DNA of 64,000 nt, from positions 1-64,000 of the forward strand of contig BDSL01000170.1 in the NCBI GenBank assembly GCA_003116995.1, written 5' to 3'. The translations under genes were made by a program, and so were the position numbers. Position 1 is the stretch's first letter, and every line of letters starts with the position of its first letter. The notes under the pieces are model-generated. The model was not told where the DNA came from. It saw only the letters and a list, made by a program, of their open reading frames with translations, and did not search any database. The DNA comes from Yamagishiella unicocca (lineage: Eukaryota; Chlorophyta; Chlorophyceae; Chlamydomonadales; Volvocaceae). This document shows, in pieces, positions 24,486-36,526 of the stretch.

Positions 24486-25689
24486 ATGCTGGCAAGGGTA
24501 GCCACTGGTGCCCTGTCGAGGACGAGACAGTCAGGTATGTGGAGTATTCATTCTTGAAGTTGTGTTGTGCGGTGACATAGCTGACTGGTTCTCACTCGCC
24601 CCACGACACACACGATGCATGCAGTTCCCTCGTCTGCATGGCTGCTTCAGAGGCATCTAGCAACTGATGCTGATTCGCATGATGATTTCAAGCCGAAATA
24701 TGCGGCTCCTTCGGGAACGGATAGCGTCGAGGAACAAATTAAGCAGTCCGTCGCGAACGACAAGGTGCACGTTTTCATGAAGGTGAGGCCAGTGCGATCC
24801 TCCTAATTCTACGAGGCCGGGACGAGGCATCTTGATTTACCCCAAGGTGCTGGCTGAAGCGGGGCAAAATACCCGATGCCTCGGGTAGAGGGTTCCCGGT
24901 GCACCAAGTTTCCTCCCCTCCTCTCGAAGCCCCTGCCCATATTTCCGTACGCCGTTTCTGTACCTGCATAATGTAGGGAACACCGGACATGCCGCAGTGT
25001 GGCTTCAGCCGAATGGCCTGTGTTGTCCTACAGGCGTACGGTAAGGAAAAACGTCCATATGAGACTCGAATGACCGACACTACCGGTCCGGGATACGTCC
25101 CCAGCCGATCGTGAAAATCAATGCGTACTGCAGCTGCGTACGGTGAAAAATGGGCTTATGGCCCGTCTGATGCATGACAGGTGTCAAGTTTGGCTCGACG
25201 AACGTGCTGGCCGACGCCGAGATACGGGAGGGCATCAAGAAGTTCACCAGCTGGCCTACTATCCCCCAGGTGGGTTTACCATCTCTTCTAAAGTCGGAAC
25301 CCACGGATAGCTTGCGGCTATCCCGAATGTTCTAGGAGGATGTTCGTCAAAAAGCGCGGGTTAATAGTTGCGTCACGGTTTGCATCGAAGCGGAGAGCAC
25401 TCGCGTTGCATTCCACGGCGCGCTGATCGCACAGTGCACGGCTCCATTGCTGTCCGTGGCTCGTCCTCCTTTCCCCTCTCCGACGCGCATTCGATAGGGT
25501 AGCACCACGTGAGCGACACTGCGCCAGCAACCTCTTCTTCATCCTCCCCTTCCTGCTGCTGTCGGACAGATCTTCGTGAACGGCGAGTTCATCGGCGGCA
25601 GCGACATCCTGATGGGCATGCACGATAGCGGGGAACTGGAGAAGCTGCTGGTGCCCGTCCGGGAGGCCCAGGCCGCGGCCGCCAAGTAA
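24486..25689 (+). CDS. CGFS-type monothiol glutaredoxin, probably organellar
   Basis: CGFS glutaredoxins bind a [2Fe-2S] cluster with glutathione and hand it to client proteins. Exons: 24486-24534, 24625-24782, 24977-25040, 25181-25269, 25570-25689, giving 159 residues with all junctions in phase. The N-terminus ([16 protein letters not shown]) is rich in Arg/Ser/Ala with no acidic residue, as in a mitochondrial presequence. The glutaredoxin domain shows VHVFMKGTP with the conserved lysine, the active site QCGFS (Cys about 77), [18 protein letters not shown] (TIP cis-proline loop) and SGELEKLL near the end. The active-site exon is only 64 bases. Length and order fit the single-domain GRX5/GRXS15 class rather than multidomain GRX3/GRXS17. 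Plastid targeting is the main alternative. A TGTAA at 26535 is a possible poly(A) signal. Confidence 0.93.
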
Positions 25690-27238
25690 TTGGTAGCCTA
25701 ACGTGCATCCTTCTTCTGCCGTAGTGCCGCCATGGCTGCAGCCGGCGGTTTGGGGGCGGGGCTCGCAGGGCGCCCCAGGTACCAATACCCTGGGCCGCTC
25801 CTGCCGGTACTGGGGAAATGGGGAAGATGTGGCCAGCGGGGGGGCACTCACAACTGCCACACCGGCGCCGCGGATACCAGCAGCGGCACGTCTGGTGCAG
25901 TGGCAGTGATGCAGCAGCCGAGTGCGCACGTGTCTCGTTTCCTACGCAGTGATGCAGGGTAGGCCAGTCGGCTGCAGCACGCTGCGGGCATCAGCAGGGA
26001 CAGGGGAGGCCAAATGGGCTCCCAAGGCAGGCTCCGTCAGATGACTCAGCATGGATGCGCGGCTACTTCTTGCTCCTAGTAGCCGGCGTTGAAGGGCCAG
26101 GCTAGAGCGCCGGCGAGGGAGGCAGTCGGGGGTTCTGCTGCTGGGTCGCTGGCGGCCTCGCGGAGGTGCACGGCAGCTCCTGGCGTACGGTTATCACGGA
26201 ACTAAAAACCGCTGCGACCAGCTGTGAAGCGGGGGATTCGGACCCGGAAAAGTGCGTTTGGGTCACTTGACTGGAAGGTGCGCCGCTCTGGTGCCACCAG
26301 CTCGCAGGTTTGCGTTTGCATCCACCGCGGCAAGCATTTGCGTGGCAAAGTGTTCCTTCTGTGGCTGCGGCCGTTGTCCTAATGAAGACGAGCCGCTGGC
26401 AATCGGCTGCTGTGGAGACTCGTTTCTTGCCCGGGAGCCGTGTCGCTGTTGTGGACGAAGTTTTGGTGGACGGAGTCCGCGCACTCAGACGACTGCTTGC
26501 TGGACGCGGAGTCATATACAGGTAGCTCGTGGCTGATGTAAATGTGTCACCATGCTGGGATTGAAAGCACCGACGCGCAGGCGCATACCGCTTCTGCTGG
26601 AATCTCTCGAGTCATCCAGACCCACATGGGGGCGGGCCGGGCGGCTAGGGCCCTGAGCTGCCACCGACCCACATGGAGCCCGCGCTGAGCGGCTAGGGCA
26701 CCGCGAAAGTGGTGTGCATAGTGCGTTTCAGGGCCAGCGTACGGCAAGGTTACACGGAAAAGGATCCGAAGGTGTGCCACGCTTACCGACGCCGCCTCTC
26801 CGCCAGCACGGTCACCGCAAACAGGCCGCTGAGCAGCAGCACGGGCCACATGCGACGTGCCCAGCTCCTGCCAGCGTCATCGTCGGCGGGCCTCCCCGCG
26901 CCGGCTCCTGCTGTCCCTCCACCGCCGCCACGGCTGCTGCTCAAGGCGACCTACACAACCGCCACATAGGACTTCACGATTTGGGTCTGATCGAATCCTC
27001 GAACGCCACTATAGACAGGCTGGCAGACATAGCAATAAAGCTTTAAACATCGCCGATGAATTGTCATAAGCAGTGCTCCAGGTGCAAATACCGTAAGCTG
27101 CTCGACGCAGCCTGGATTGTGGAGGACACATTTCCCCATCGAGGGGTATCCAAGCGCGGCCCCGCTACCGGAAAGCTGTGACACGCGCTCCGTTTCGGCA
27201 CTGACCAGAGAGACAGAGCGCTTCCCCAACGGCACTTG
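25690..27238. other. Convergent 3' regions of glutaredoxin and VMS1 genes
   Basis: No gene supported. Features seen: TGTAA on the plus strand at 26535-26539; the same pentamer on the minus strand at 26753-26757, a plausible poly(A) signal for VMS1 about 480 bases past its stop; and an imperfect direct repeat around gacccacatgg at about 26620-26700. A short minus-strand frame ending at 26783 has one hydrophobic stretch but no convincing gene structure. Confidence 0.45.
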
Positions 27239-30200
27239 TCACCAGAGCTTTTGCTGCTGCGACGCCTGTGTGAGGGCCCGCTGGCGCGCCTCCGCAGCGG
27301 CTGCCATCATCTCCCGCCGCCGCGCCAGTTCTTCGGGCGTGGGGGCAGCCGCCGGCTGCGCCGCGGGCGGGCCCTTCCCCTTTGTGGCCTTGCCCGCCTT
27401 GCCGCCGCCGCCAGCGCCGCCGCCACCCACCTTGTTGGCGCCGCCGCCGCCGGGCCTGGCTGAAGAACTCGATGGCTTTGCCGACGCGTTGAGCCTGCAC
27501 TTGCACGGCAGTACGACAGCGGTAAGATGCGGTTTTTCAGTCACCAGTGGAGGGCTGCCAGGAGCTTCCCCCGGTCAACCTCGCGCCTGCCGAACCGCCG
27601 GTCCAAGAACCTAAGACGCGACGGGGCGGGCTCACTCGACTAAGACACATATCCGTGTGCACACGAAATAGGGGCCACCCTAGATACAAACGTTTCTAAA
27701 ATTTCTGTATGGCGCCGGCCGGCGGGAGCCTATCCACACATCCACCAGGCATAGCACATCTCGGCCTAGCCCCCGACCTCGGCCTTCCAGTGCCGACCTC
27801 AGCCTTATAGTGCCGACGCACGAGTTTCTTCCCATACCCACCTGGCTGCAATGGCTGCTGCCTCCGCGGCCGCCTGTGCGATCTCGTCGTCCACCGCCTG
27901 CTTACGCGCCGCCTCGGCCTCCGCCTCCGCCGCGCGCTTCCGCTCCTCAGCCGAGCTGCTGGGCCCCTCCGCCTTGCCCCCTTTGCGCTCTGGGTCCTTC
28001 CCTTTGAGCTTCGCTTTGTGGGCGGCCTGCACGTCGTGGTGGTGGTGGCGGTGGTGGTGATGATGGTGGCGGTGGCGGTGATGGTCGTGATGGTAGTGGT
28101 GGTGGTGGGGATGCAAAATGCCAGCGCGGCGGAGGTGATCAACGTGTTGCTTCGGAGGGATCAGCGACGCACAACCAGCGGGTCCCATGCAGCCCCGACT
28201 TCGTCAGCCCCGCGGCCGCCCCCTTTCCATCTACTTACCTGCCTGCCCTCCGGCATCATCCCTGCTGACCCACAAACCCTCCTCGCGTTCCTCCCCCAAT
28301 TCCAAAACGAGTGTACCAAATGTTTACCATTTAGTGATACTTCTCAGTGCCGATCTACTTTGAAACTCCTCCTGCCCGAATGCTCTGCCGTCTGTCATCT
28401 GCTCGGCCCTCCTCCGCCCCGCACCTTCTTGGACTGCTGCGCAGCCTCCATCTCCTCCGTCAGCGGCGAGGGTATCCCGGAGGTGGTGTAATCCCACCTG
28501 GCGGGGGGTGGCAGGAACCACGGTGGTCGAGACCGGGATGGTCGAGGGAGGGGCAGGACCAGGGTGAGGCCGTGGTGGGAGGTGAGAGGTGTGAGGTGCA
28601 GCGAACGCCCTTTTACGGCACGCGGCCTTGAGACGATCTCATAAGCGAAGGTCGCGGTCATAGGACCCCTCCGCGGGCGGGCGGCAGCCGCGATACGAGG
28701 CGACCCAGGGGCATGAGTCATAGTAGCCCCTGGGCACCACAGTCCAATGCAATGGCGGTGGTTGGGTACGGGGTGTCGTACTATCTGTTTCAAGCAACCC
28801 ACCCCTGTTCCCACCGTCCCAGTTCCAACCACCGCCTCCCAAGCCCCTAACCCCACCTGTCCGGCTGCTGCGCCATGAAGCGCCGGAAGACGTCGCGGGT
28901 GTCCTTGTCCGCAGCCAGTGCGTACGGCGTACGGCCTTTGGAGTCCCGTACGCAGGGGTCGTGCCCCGAGTCCAGCAGTCGCCGCACCCGCTCCGGGTCC
29001 CCGGCCTTCGCGGCTCGGTGGAGAGGACTATCTGGCGGCCCCGGGGGCTGCTGCTGCTGCGTATCCGCGCTGGCGGAAGCCCCCGACGATGCGGCAGCGG
29101 AGGAGGGTCCTGTCGCTGCAGCTTCGGCACCCGGTGCCGACCGGACGTTGTCACCTTCGTGCAGCTGCTGCGATTGACCCAGCTGGGTGGCGGCTAGTGC
29201 CTCGGCTGCCGCCGCCGCGGCCGCCTCCTCCTCCTGCGGCGTCGGGCAGGGTGGAGCGCAGCGGCTTATGTTTTCCGTATCCGTACAACCCCACATGTTC
29301 GGGCTGTCTAGAGACCGGGCTTCATTTCTATCGCAAACAATCAGATCCAATTGGACAGAATGCCGCCTCCCCTTGGACCGTAGCCTCCCCCACCGCTCCG
29401 CCCCCGACAGACACCCACACTTAGGGGCCCCGGGCGTCTCCAATTGCGATCTGTTCGAATTTGCGAAAAATCACTCGCGAGCTTTCACAATTGCGCAATT
29501 GATCAGTTCCTGTTGTTTGGATTCCGATGCAGCGGCACCCACCTCGGCGTGCGACGAGTGCTGCGACTGCAGCACCTGCTCCACCGAGTCCGGCCGGAAC
29601 ACGGAGCACAGCTGCCGCAGCACGCGCTTGGTTTCGGAGAACGTGGGCCGGTGCGTCACGAAGGGCACTCTGCGCAGACGCGGGTTGGACTGCAGCAGGG
29701 TGGTCTGGCCCTCGCTGAACAGGCTGCGGGCGTTGGAGGAGGGAGCCTGCGCGAAAATGAGGTCAGCGGCCGCCACGTGGGAGGCCCAGCTGGCCAGCAG
29801 CTCCTGCACCTCGCGCTCCAGGGCGATCTGGAATCCAAGGAGTGCGGACCCGAGGATTCGGGGTCCGAGAAGCAAACCGGTCAACCGAAAATACTGGAGG
29901 AAAGTGCTACTAGGAGGAGGGAAGGCTATTAAAGCACGCGTTGGAGGTTGCATGCTGGAGTGGTGTGGAGGCGATGTGGAGGGGCAAGGCAGGTGTAACA
30001 TCCAAGGCGGAAGAAACGCGGTGACGGCACGCAATCAACCCTGCACCCGTTCTTCCACGTCCCCGCGCAAACACGCGGACCTGGCCCGCTTACACGCCAA
30101 CCCCTCCGACCTCCGTTTTCCCCACCAAGTACTCCAGCATGCATCTCCAAACGGCTTTTCTAAACGGTTTTCTCTCTCGAACACGGGTTTTCCCATGGCG

Positions 30201-33200
30201 CGGCTGCTCTCCCCTTCCCTCAGCGTCTCCCCTCCTCCTACGGCCGAGCACCGCCCCCTGATCCCCACACCGCACCTCGTTGTACCGGCGCAGTCGCGAC
30301 CCAGCCGAGCGCGCGAACTTGCCCGTGGCGTCCTTGCTGGACTGCTTGCCGCCGGCCTTGGCGCTGCGGCGGCGGGCGGGAAGCGTTCGTGGGGCAGGAG
30401 AGGGTAAGGAAGGCGACGGAACGGGGGCGGGCTGGGAAGCGCAGTTACCAGCTCGACGCCGCTGCGGTCGCATACGAGCAAGTGGCTGGGGACTGAGGGC
30501 TGCCGCCGCTGTTGTGACGCAACTGGTACCCCTCCCCTCTAGGGCGGCGGGGGCGATCCCTCGTGACATCTCGTTTCCGCGGCCCCCCTCCCCTTCCCTC
30601 CCCTCCCCACGGTCAGGGCACTCGGGCACTCACCGGACCACGTAGCGGTGGAAGGTCTTGTGCGCCACAACATCGAAGCCCTCCAGCGCGTCCGGTTCGT
30701 GCTTGGCGGCGCCGGCGGAGGGGCGGACCTCGCGAGCCTGCCGCGGGGAGGGGCGGGGAGGGGAAGAGCGAGCGCGCGGGGGTTGCGAGAGGTGAGGGGC
30801 GGGCCGGGGAGGAGCGAGCGGAGGGTGCGCTGCGACTGGGCAAAGGCGCGGTCCTGAAGTGCTCTCCGAAGGCGCTGGCGGGCGCGTTGGAAAGGGACAT
30901 CCGGAGGTTGGGATACACGGAGAGTGGGTGCGGACACGCTGGGGTGCACGGGGCGGCACGTGCGCTGGTGGTGAGGGTTGGGCTGGCGGTGAGAGGTGCG
31001 CTGGCGGCGAGATGTGGGCTGGAGGTGGAGCCGCGGCTGCTGCTGCTGCGGCTGGGCACTCAGCGGGGTGCGGGCAGCCGGGCCGCAGCCTCACCTTGAA
31101 GACCGTCGCCGCGAAGTGCCCTCCCCTCAGCAGCACCACCATCCAGGTGCCGCAACCCGTGCGCAGGCGCCGCAGCTCCCCCAGCAGCTCCGCCGGCGTG
31201 GTGGGCTGGTCCGCCGCCGCCTTGACGTGGTCTTGCCGCAGAAGGCAGCGCCACACGGAGAACAGGGAGGCGTCTGCAGGGCAGGCGAGAGTCCAACCGA
31301 GGAAGGGGCCGGGGCCACGAGGCAGCGAGCCACCGGGGATCTGAGCTCGCGACAAGGGCGCAGGGTTTTAGGGTTTTATTCTAAGGTTTACAGGACCGTA
31401 CCGATGTGCCGTGGGGCAGGGGGGGTTATAAAAACCGTTTTACGCAACGGGCCGGGGGGGGAGATGCGATTGCCTGGGAAGCGGCGGTGTGCGTTACCGA
31501 GGTGCGGGTGTAGGAAGCGGGTAGTGGCTGGCGACGGCGGCGGACGGTGGCGCTAATGGGTTGCGGCCCGGGCCAGTGGGGCGGTAAGCAGGGGGAGGTG
31601 TTTGAGTTTGGCCAGTCGAGTTTGCACGTGTGGCGAGGAAGTCCGTGGTCCAGGAATGGGGGCCACGTGGGACAGCGTGTGCGCGGCCCCACCTGCCGCT
31701 TGGAAGGTGACCCGCGGGATAGAGGCAGCCGCCTGGAGCGTGGAGAGGCAGGAAGAGGGCGGCGGGGGTGGGGCGGCGGGTTGAGAGGAAGCCCGAGGGG
31801 GGCGGCGGGTTGCAAGTAGAGTGGGTCGCAGAGGGCGGGAAACTCGGGAGCCCCTGCGCTCCTGCCCGTGCAGATGAGGGGCACCCAACAGGGCGCCTAC
31901 ACCCTCGCCTGGTGCACGGATGGAGGAGCATCTCCACCTCCTCCACACCCCAGCAAAGCGGTATGCCGGTGTTGTCCTTGTCCCCGGCAGCTCCCGCCCC
32001 CCTCGCCACACGGACCCGGGCCCGCACCTGCTGCTGGCCCTTGCGCCGCCGAGCTCGCCGGGTGCCTCCGCCCTCCTCCCCCGCCTGCTGCAGCCCTGCC
32101 CCTCCTCCTCCGCCGCCCTCCTCCTCCTCTTCCAGGTCGTCCTCGCTGGACGTCTCCGACTCCGACCCGGAGATGGACACCTGAACGCCGTCCCGCCGAC
32201 AGCCAAAATGTAAGGCCCGGAGGGCTCGCCGATCAGGCAATCAGTTCGGCGTGACAGCTCAGCCAGCCGCGCAGGTCAGCGCAGATCCCACGCAGCTTTG
32301 CCACACGGTACTGCCGCTGGCGACGCGCAACGGCCCGAAGTGTGTTTGCGCTCGGCATGACCCCGCTCGTTCAAGCGATTTACTGACGAGGGGTAGGCCG
32401 CGCCCGGCGTGGCGCATCATGCACAAAGGCGGAGGTTTGGGTTGTGGGTCAGCGAAGGATCAGCGAAGGATCCACTCCCACCGACCGCGCAGAGGCTGCG
32501 TCCCCTCCCCACCCTCGCGCTCACCCTCCCCTCCTTCCCCTCCCCTCCTTCCCCTCCCCTCCTTCCCCTCAACTCTCCCCTCCTGGCCCCACCCCACCAT
32601 CCCCGCTTCCCGCCCAGTTCCTGGGCACCTCCCAGCGCCGCTCCCTCCACGAACCACTGCCCGTACATGTCTCTTCCCTGCCGCCGCCCACCGAGGTGCT
32701 GCTGACCGACCCATGGGGCACTGACCCATGGGACACTGACACTCACTCGACCCTGGGCTCATTTCGTTTGCACCATCCTGGGAGGCGTCTGAGCACCGGG
32801 CCCGCAACTACTGTACGGCGCCCCTTACCTCTGTGCCCTGCTCCAGAACCCGCTCAAACTGCTCCTCGCTGACCGCCGGCTGTTTGGTCAGTCGCCGCTT
32901 GACGTTGTAGCTGTGATAAGTGATAAGTTGCAGGAGCGGTGAGGCGGAGCGGACGCCGAAGTTTGGATACGGTCAGGGAGGAGGAAGAGGGAGCAACCGG
33001 GCGTGCAAAGCAGCTGGACGGCGGATATGGTGGTGGCCAATGCCGGTGGCGTATGAGATGAGCGGCGGTGCTGATGGTGGTGGTGCTGCTGCTGCTAGTG
33101 TTGCTGCTACTTGAGCACGGTCGTAAGGCGAAGTGGTATCCTGCCGAAGGGAAGGAGGTGCGCCTGAGCTGCGCTGGGCACGCCCGGAAGCCGGTCCCGG

Positions 33201-33640
33201 GATATTTATTGGAGAGCCTCGCGTAAGCGTTGAAAGGCTAGCTCGCCATCCATACCCCGGCCCACGCGCCTCTTACCGGTGCCAGTCAGTCTTGAAGTGC
33301 TGGCGCTGTTCCTGCGGAGAAGAGAACCCCGGGCAGCCCACACCGATGCCACAGGTGAGGCAGGTAGCGCCACTCTCGCGCCAAACCGGCCTGGGGGCAG
33401 AGCCGGGGGTCAGCGCGGGTTGCAAGCTCAACTGATGCCGATCAGGCTTTCATCAACCAATTTCGATGAAAAATATAATGGAATGCTGAGCACGCACCGG
33501 GCTTGTGATGGTTCAGTGGTGGCTGCGGCCAGTTGCCGCCCGGCCTGCGACGAGGCATCGTCTGCCGCTGCTTCCCCCGGAACTCCTGAAGAGTCGAAAA
33601 ATTGTTGTGGCAGCCCAAAGAGGTAACCGACGATTGTCAT
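27239..33640 (-). CDS. VMS1: VMS1/ANKZF1, peptidyl-tRNA releasing factor of ribosome quality control
   Basis: Vms1/ANKZF1 releases stalled nascent chains from tRNA on 60S subunits and binds Cdc48/p97. Minus-strand exons: 33498-33640, 33277-33390, 32829-32910, 32028-32180, 31693-31732, 31095-31273, 30634-30737, 30276-30363, 29543-29827, 28857-29233, 28425-28497, 27842-28026, 27239-27494, giving 692 residues, all in phase. A C2H2 zinc finger (C58, C61, H79, H85; QHFKTDWHR) is followed by a Ser/acidic stretch. The VLRF1 domain follows (FSVWRCLL, GTWMVVLLRGGHFAA, VVAHKTFHRY, then GGKQ with the presumed catalytic Gln near 279, SAGSRLRRYNE and RRPF-like HRPTF). Next come ankyrin repeats (SPLHRAAKAGD, VRDSKGRTPYALAADKDTR, FRRFM) and a charged coiled region. 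A C-terminal VIM follows the Rx5AAx2R pattern (R668, A674-A675, R678). The protein ends QQQKLW. Confidence 0.95.
27788..27841. repeat. Dispersed repeat family B, copy 3
   Basis: Contains agtgccgacctcagcc followed by agtgccgacgcacgagtttc, two starts in tandem. It lies in a VMS1 intron and runs up to the donor side of the exon at 27842. The weakest match of the three. Confidence 0.4.
30110..30200. repeat. Dispersed repeat family A, copy 3
   Basis: Carries tccagcatgcatctccaaac, tctaaacggttttctctc and aacacgggttttcc, matching the copies at 17042 and 17540. It lies in the VMS1 intron between exons 30276-30363 and 29543-29827. Confidence 0.7.
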
Positions 33641-34620
33641 GGTAGCTTGTTCGTTATCGGTTCACCGGCCGAAGCGAAAACATTGCCTTTTGGAGCTACC
33701 TATTGTAAAAGTTGTAGAAGGTTTATTAAGTTGCATTTACCAACAAGGTTTGCGCGTACGTACTTGCATTGATGAAGCGTCGCGCACGGCAAGAGACATA
33801 ATTCCCAGCCCGGTCCATACATACACACTATACCGTACAATTATTTATCAGTTCTTGCTAAGTAGCGACTATTTTGCGCAATTCGCCGGTGTCATCCTAC
33901 AACACCCAACAACAGCTCGCCGAACATGACCCTTTCTACATAGTTCAAACAACCTGATATCCGCACATCGGTACCTAGGTTAAGGTGCGGCCGAAATGTT
34001 GTTCGCTGGCCGGCCGCTGACCGCTCGTCCCACACGGTTCTGGTCCCAGCGCTTGGGTAGGCGACAGGTAAGAACAGGTGCTGCACCATGACGCACCATG
34101 TCCCAACAATCATACTCATGGCGCCTGCGATCGCGACCCCGATGTGCGCTGCATGCGGACAGACGCCAGGCGTGCCGGCACCCAAGCGTTAGCCCCCATG
34201 CCAAATGAGGTCGTGACAGCGCCAGAGATCTGTGCTGCACATGTCGGCCCCCAAAGCAATGGAGACGCACTTGATCATCTCCTGGCGTAACCAGCGCGCC
34301 TATCAGTCAGCTAGAGGCAGGTAGCCGCTAGGTACACCGCAAGCCGTGGCCTGCCTCACCACTGCATTGAGACCGTGCCTCCGCTGCCAGCTACCCAATG
34401 TGTTAACACGGCCGACGCGACACCGCCAGGCTGCGGCTGCATTGCTGCACGGCACTGCCAGGCTGCGACTGCATTGCTGTACGACACCGCCAGGCTGCGG
34501 CTGCATTGCTGCACGACACCGCTAGGCTGCGACTGCATTGCTGCACGGCAGCCTTGCATCACACACGATCTCCGCCATCATTTGGATGCCCGCCGCTTTT
34601 TCCGATGTCCTTCACCACAG
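33641..34620. other. VMS1 upstream region and spacer
   Basis: VMS1 starts at 33640 on the minus strand, so its promoter is here. It is more AT-rich than its surroundings around 33640-33900. It ends with a minisatellite and a possible 5' part of the tentative gene that follows. No gene recognised. Confidence 0.4.
34418..34553. repeat. 36-bp minisatellite
   Basis: Four copies of a roughly 36-base unit containing caccgccaggctgcggctgc followed by attgctgcacga. Copies differ by scattered substitutions (gccagg/gctagg, gcggct/gcgact). Confidence 0.9.
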
Positions 34621-36445
34621 GGCTCGAGCGCGAGGCTGCGAGGGCCAGCGGCGGCCGCTCCCCAGCAGCAACCGGAGCCGGCGGCAGCGGCAGCGGCAGC
34701 CGCCCCGGTGGAGTTGCAGTGGAATGACATCGTCGAGTACCTTCTGCCCCGGCCGGTGGCGGGCGCCACGATAGGGATAGGCAGGGTCGACCAGGTGCGA
34801 TGCTTGCTGAGGCTTTCGACGTGCCCACCGGGCTCGGATGCGGTGTTGCGTCCACGTCCCTAGTAGCCCTCAGTGCATGGACTCAGGGCCTTTTACTCAG
34901 TAGCCCTCAGTGCATGGACTCAGGGCCTTTTACTCAGTCATGGATTCAGGGTCTTTTAAGGGATCGTAGCTAACGAGAGGCACATGCGGTTAAGGCGCTG
35001 GATCTGCGGCAAGGGGCTGGATCCTGTGGATCTAACCGGACTGGCAGATGTCCAGGTGCGACAGATGGTGAGAGTCACACTGTGCGCGCCAGGAGGCCCT
35101 ACTGGCGCACCGGCGCCCTGACCGCAGGGCACAGGCTGCAAGGGGTTCCCGCCGCCGGTCCTTGGCGTCCCTACCCTGCGCGTGTTCTCCCTCCGCCATC
35201 CTTTGCATGGTTTAACCTCTCCCTCCCTGCGCCGCGGTTCCGCCGTGACTGCGTCTGCCATTGCTGTGTGTAGGTGACGGAAGGCCGGGTGACGCTGGCG
35301 CCGTTGGAAGAGGTGGGGCCAGGGCTAGGATAGCTGGCCCGGGGAATGAGAGGGTCGAATGCAGGGGCTAGTCCAGCACCGGCCAGGGGAGCTGTAGGAC
35401 CGGGCGGGGAGGGTCGCCTGGCAGACTACAGCGGTTAGGAAGGCGCTGCCGCTGGTCCACAGCCGATAGCCTAGCCCTCCTAGGGCGCACCGGCTGCACG
35501 TTGGGTACCGTAGGCATCGTTGGGTACGGTTGGATACTGTTGCAATGCCTGCTCGTCTCGCACGCGCCTGACAGCGTCCCAAACATGACCGAACGAAAGA
35601 CTGTCTTCGGGTCGCGCCTTTTTGCGGCCAGGACTTGTTTGACTCACGCCATAAGGCTGCTGCCGCCTCCGCCCGACGTAATGCACCGCCCCGCAGTGTC
35701 GCCCCCTGCCGCGCCACCCCGCCAAGTGCGAGCTCTTTGTCCGCGCATGTGCCCGTTTACTGATATCGTCCCGGGCTGGTGCGCCTCCTGCAGGAGGAGG
35801 AGGACGTGTGGGTTGAGAGCCACAGCACGGGTCCAGCTGTTCTGCCCCAGGGGGCGGTCGTGCGGATTTTGGGCTGCGACTTCTCTCAGCGACAGGTATT
35901 CGGTAATGAAAGAAGTGTCAGAGAGGCACAAAACGCTCGACCTAACTTTCTCTTTCCATACATGTATGACGGTACAAAACATCAATTACCGGTAGTTGTA
36001 GGTTTCTCTTTTCCTATGTACGGCAACCAATTACCGGTCGGTTGCGGGGTTGACGCACAGGGATGTTGCAACCAAGGACGAGAGGGTTGTCAGGCGGGTC
36101 ACTGGGTGGCATCCGCTCCTGCTTCGATTTCCGTGTTTCCGACCCACATTACATCACTTCGGGATGCGTGTGGAACCCGTCGGAAAGAGGAAGAGGCCGG
36201 TGTAGGACGGACAGCCCGGCATTTGATTGCTGGTTATCGCCGCCAGCTGTCAGTTATCGGTGTTGAGCGCCGCGCCAGCCACCCCGTCCATCCACCCACC
36301 CACCCACTCGCAGGACCGGGAAGGCAACCCCCACGGCGAGCACGCGCACGATGTCTATACGCTTTTGGATCCCCCCGCTGCTGGCGTATATCGCGGGCCC
36401 CGCACGCTTCAAGTCGTATTGCGTAACAGCGGTGATAGCGGCTGA
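34621..36445 (+). CDS. Tentative unrecognised gene (exon-like segments, 5' incomplete)
   Basis: I do not recognise this protein. Five segments bounded by AG and GT are all phase 0: 34621-34794, 34978-35055, 35274-35312, 35794-35895, and 36314-36445 ending in TGA. The first encodes an Ala/Gln/Pro-rich stretch and then VELQWNDIVEYLLPRP. The third and fourth join as GRVTLAPLEE/EEEDVWVES, followed by LPQGAVVRILGCDF, which has the alternating pattern of a small beta-barrel, loosely like the OB fold of NfeD proteins. That resemblance is only visual. The acceptor of the second segment (aacgag|AGG) is weak, and no start codon is assigned. It could be a real conserved algal gene or chance frames. The consistent phase favours a gene. 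Confidence 0.33.
34861..34962. repeat. 37-39 bp direct repeat
   Basis: Two nearly exact copies of tagtagccctcagtgcatgg followed by actcagggccttttactcag, plus a partial third (catggattcagggtctttt). It lies in the first visible intron of the tentative gene. Confidence 0.9.
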
Positions 36446-36526
36446 AGCAGATGCAGTCAGTGGCTAAGGCATGCGTTTGGTGTTGATATAGCGCGAGCGC
36501 TGGAGTGACTCATTGCATGATCGTCA

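Noticed and set aside
26783..26970. Minus-strand frame ending in a hydrophobic segment (MWPVLLLSGLFAVTVLA), a possible tail-anchored protein
   Set aside because: Joining it to VMS1 needs a splice that breaks phase or runs past the in-frame TGA after QQQKLW. It has no start or family match of its own.
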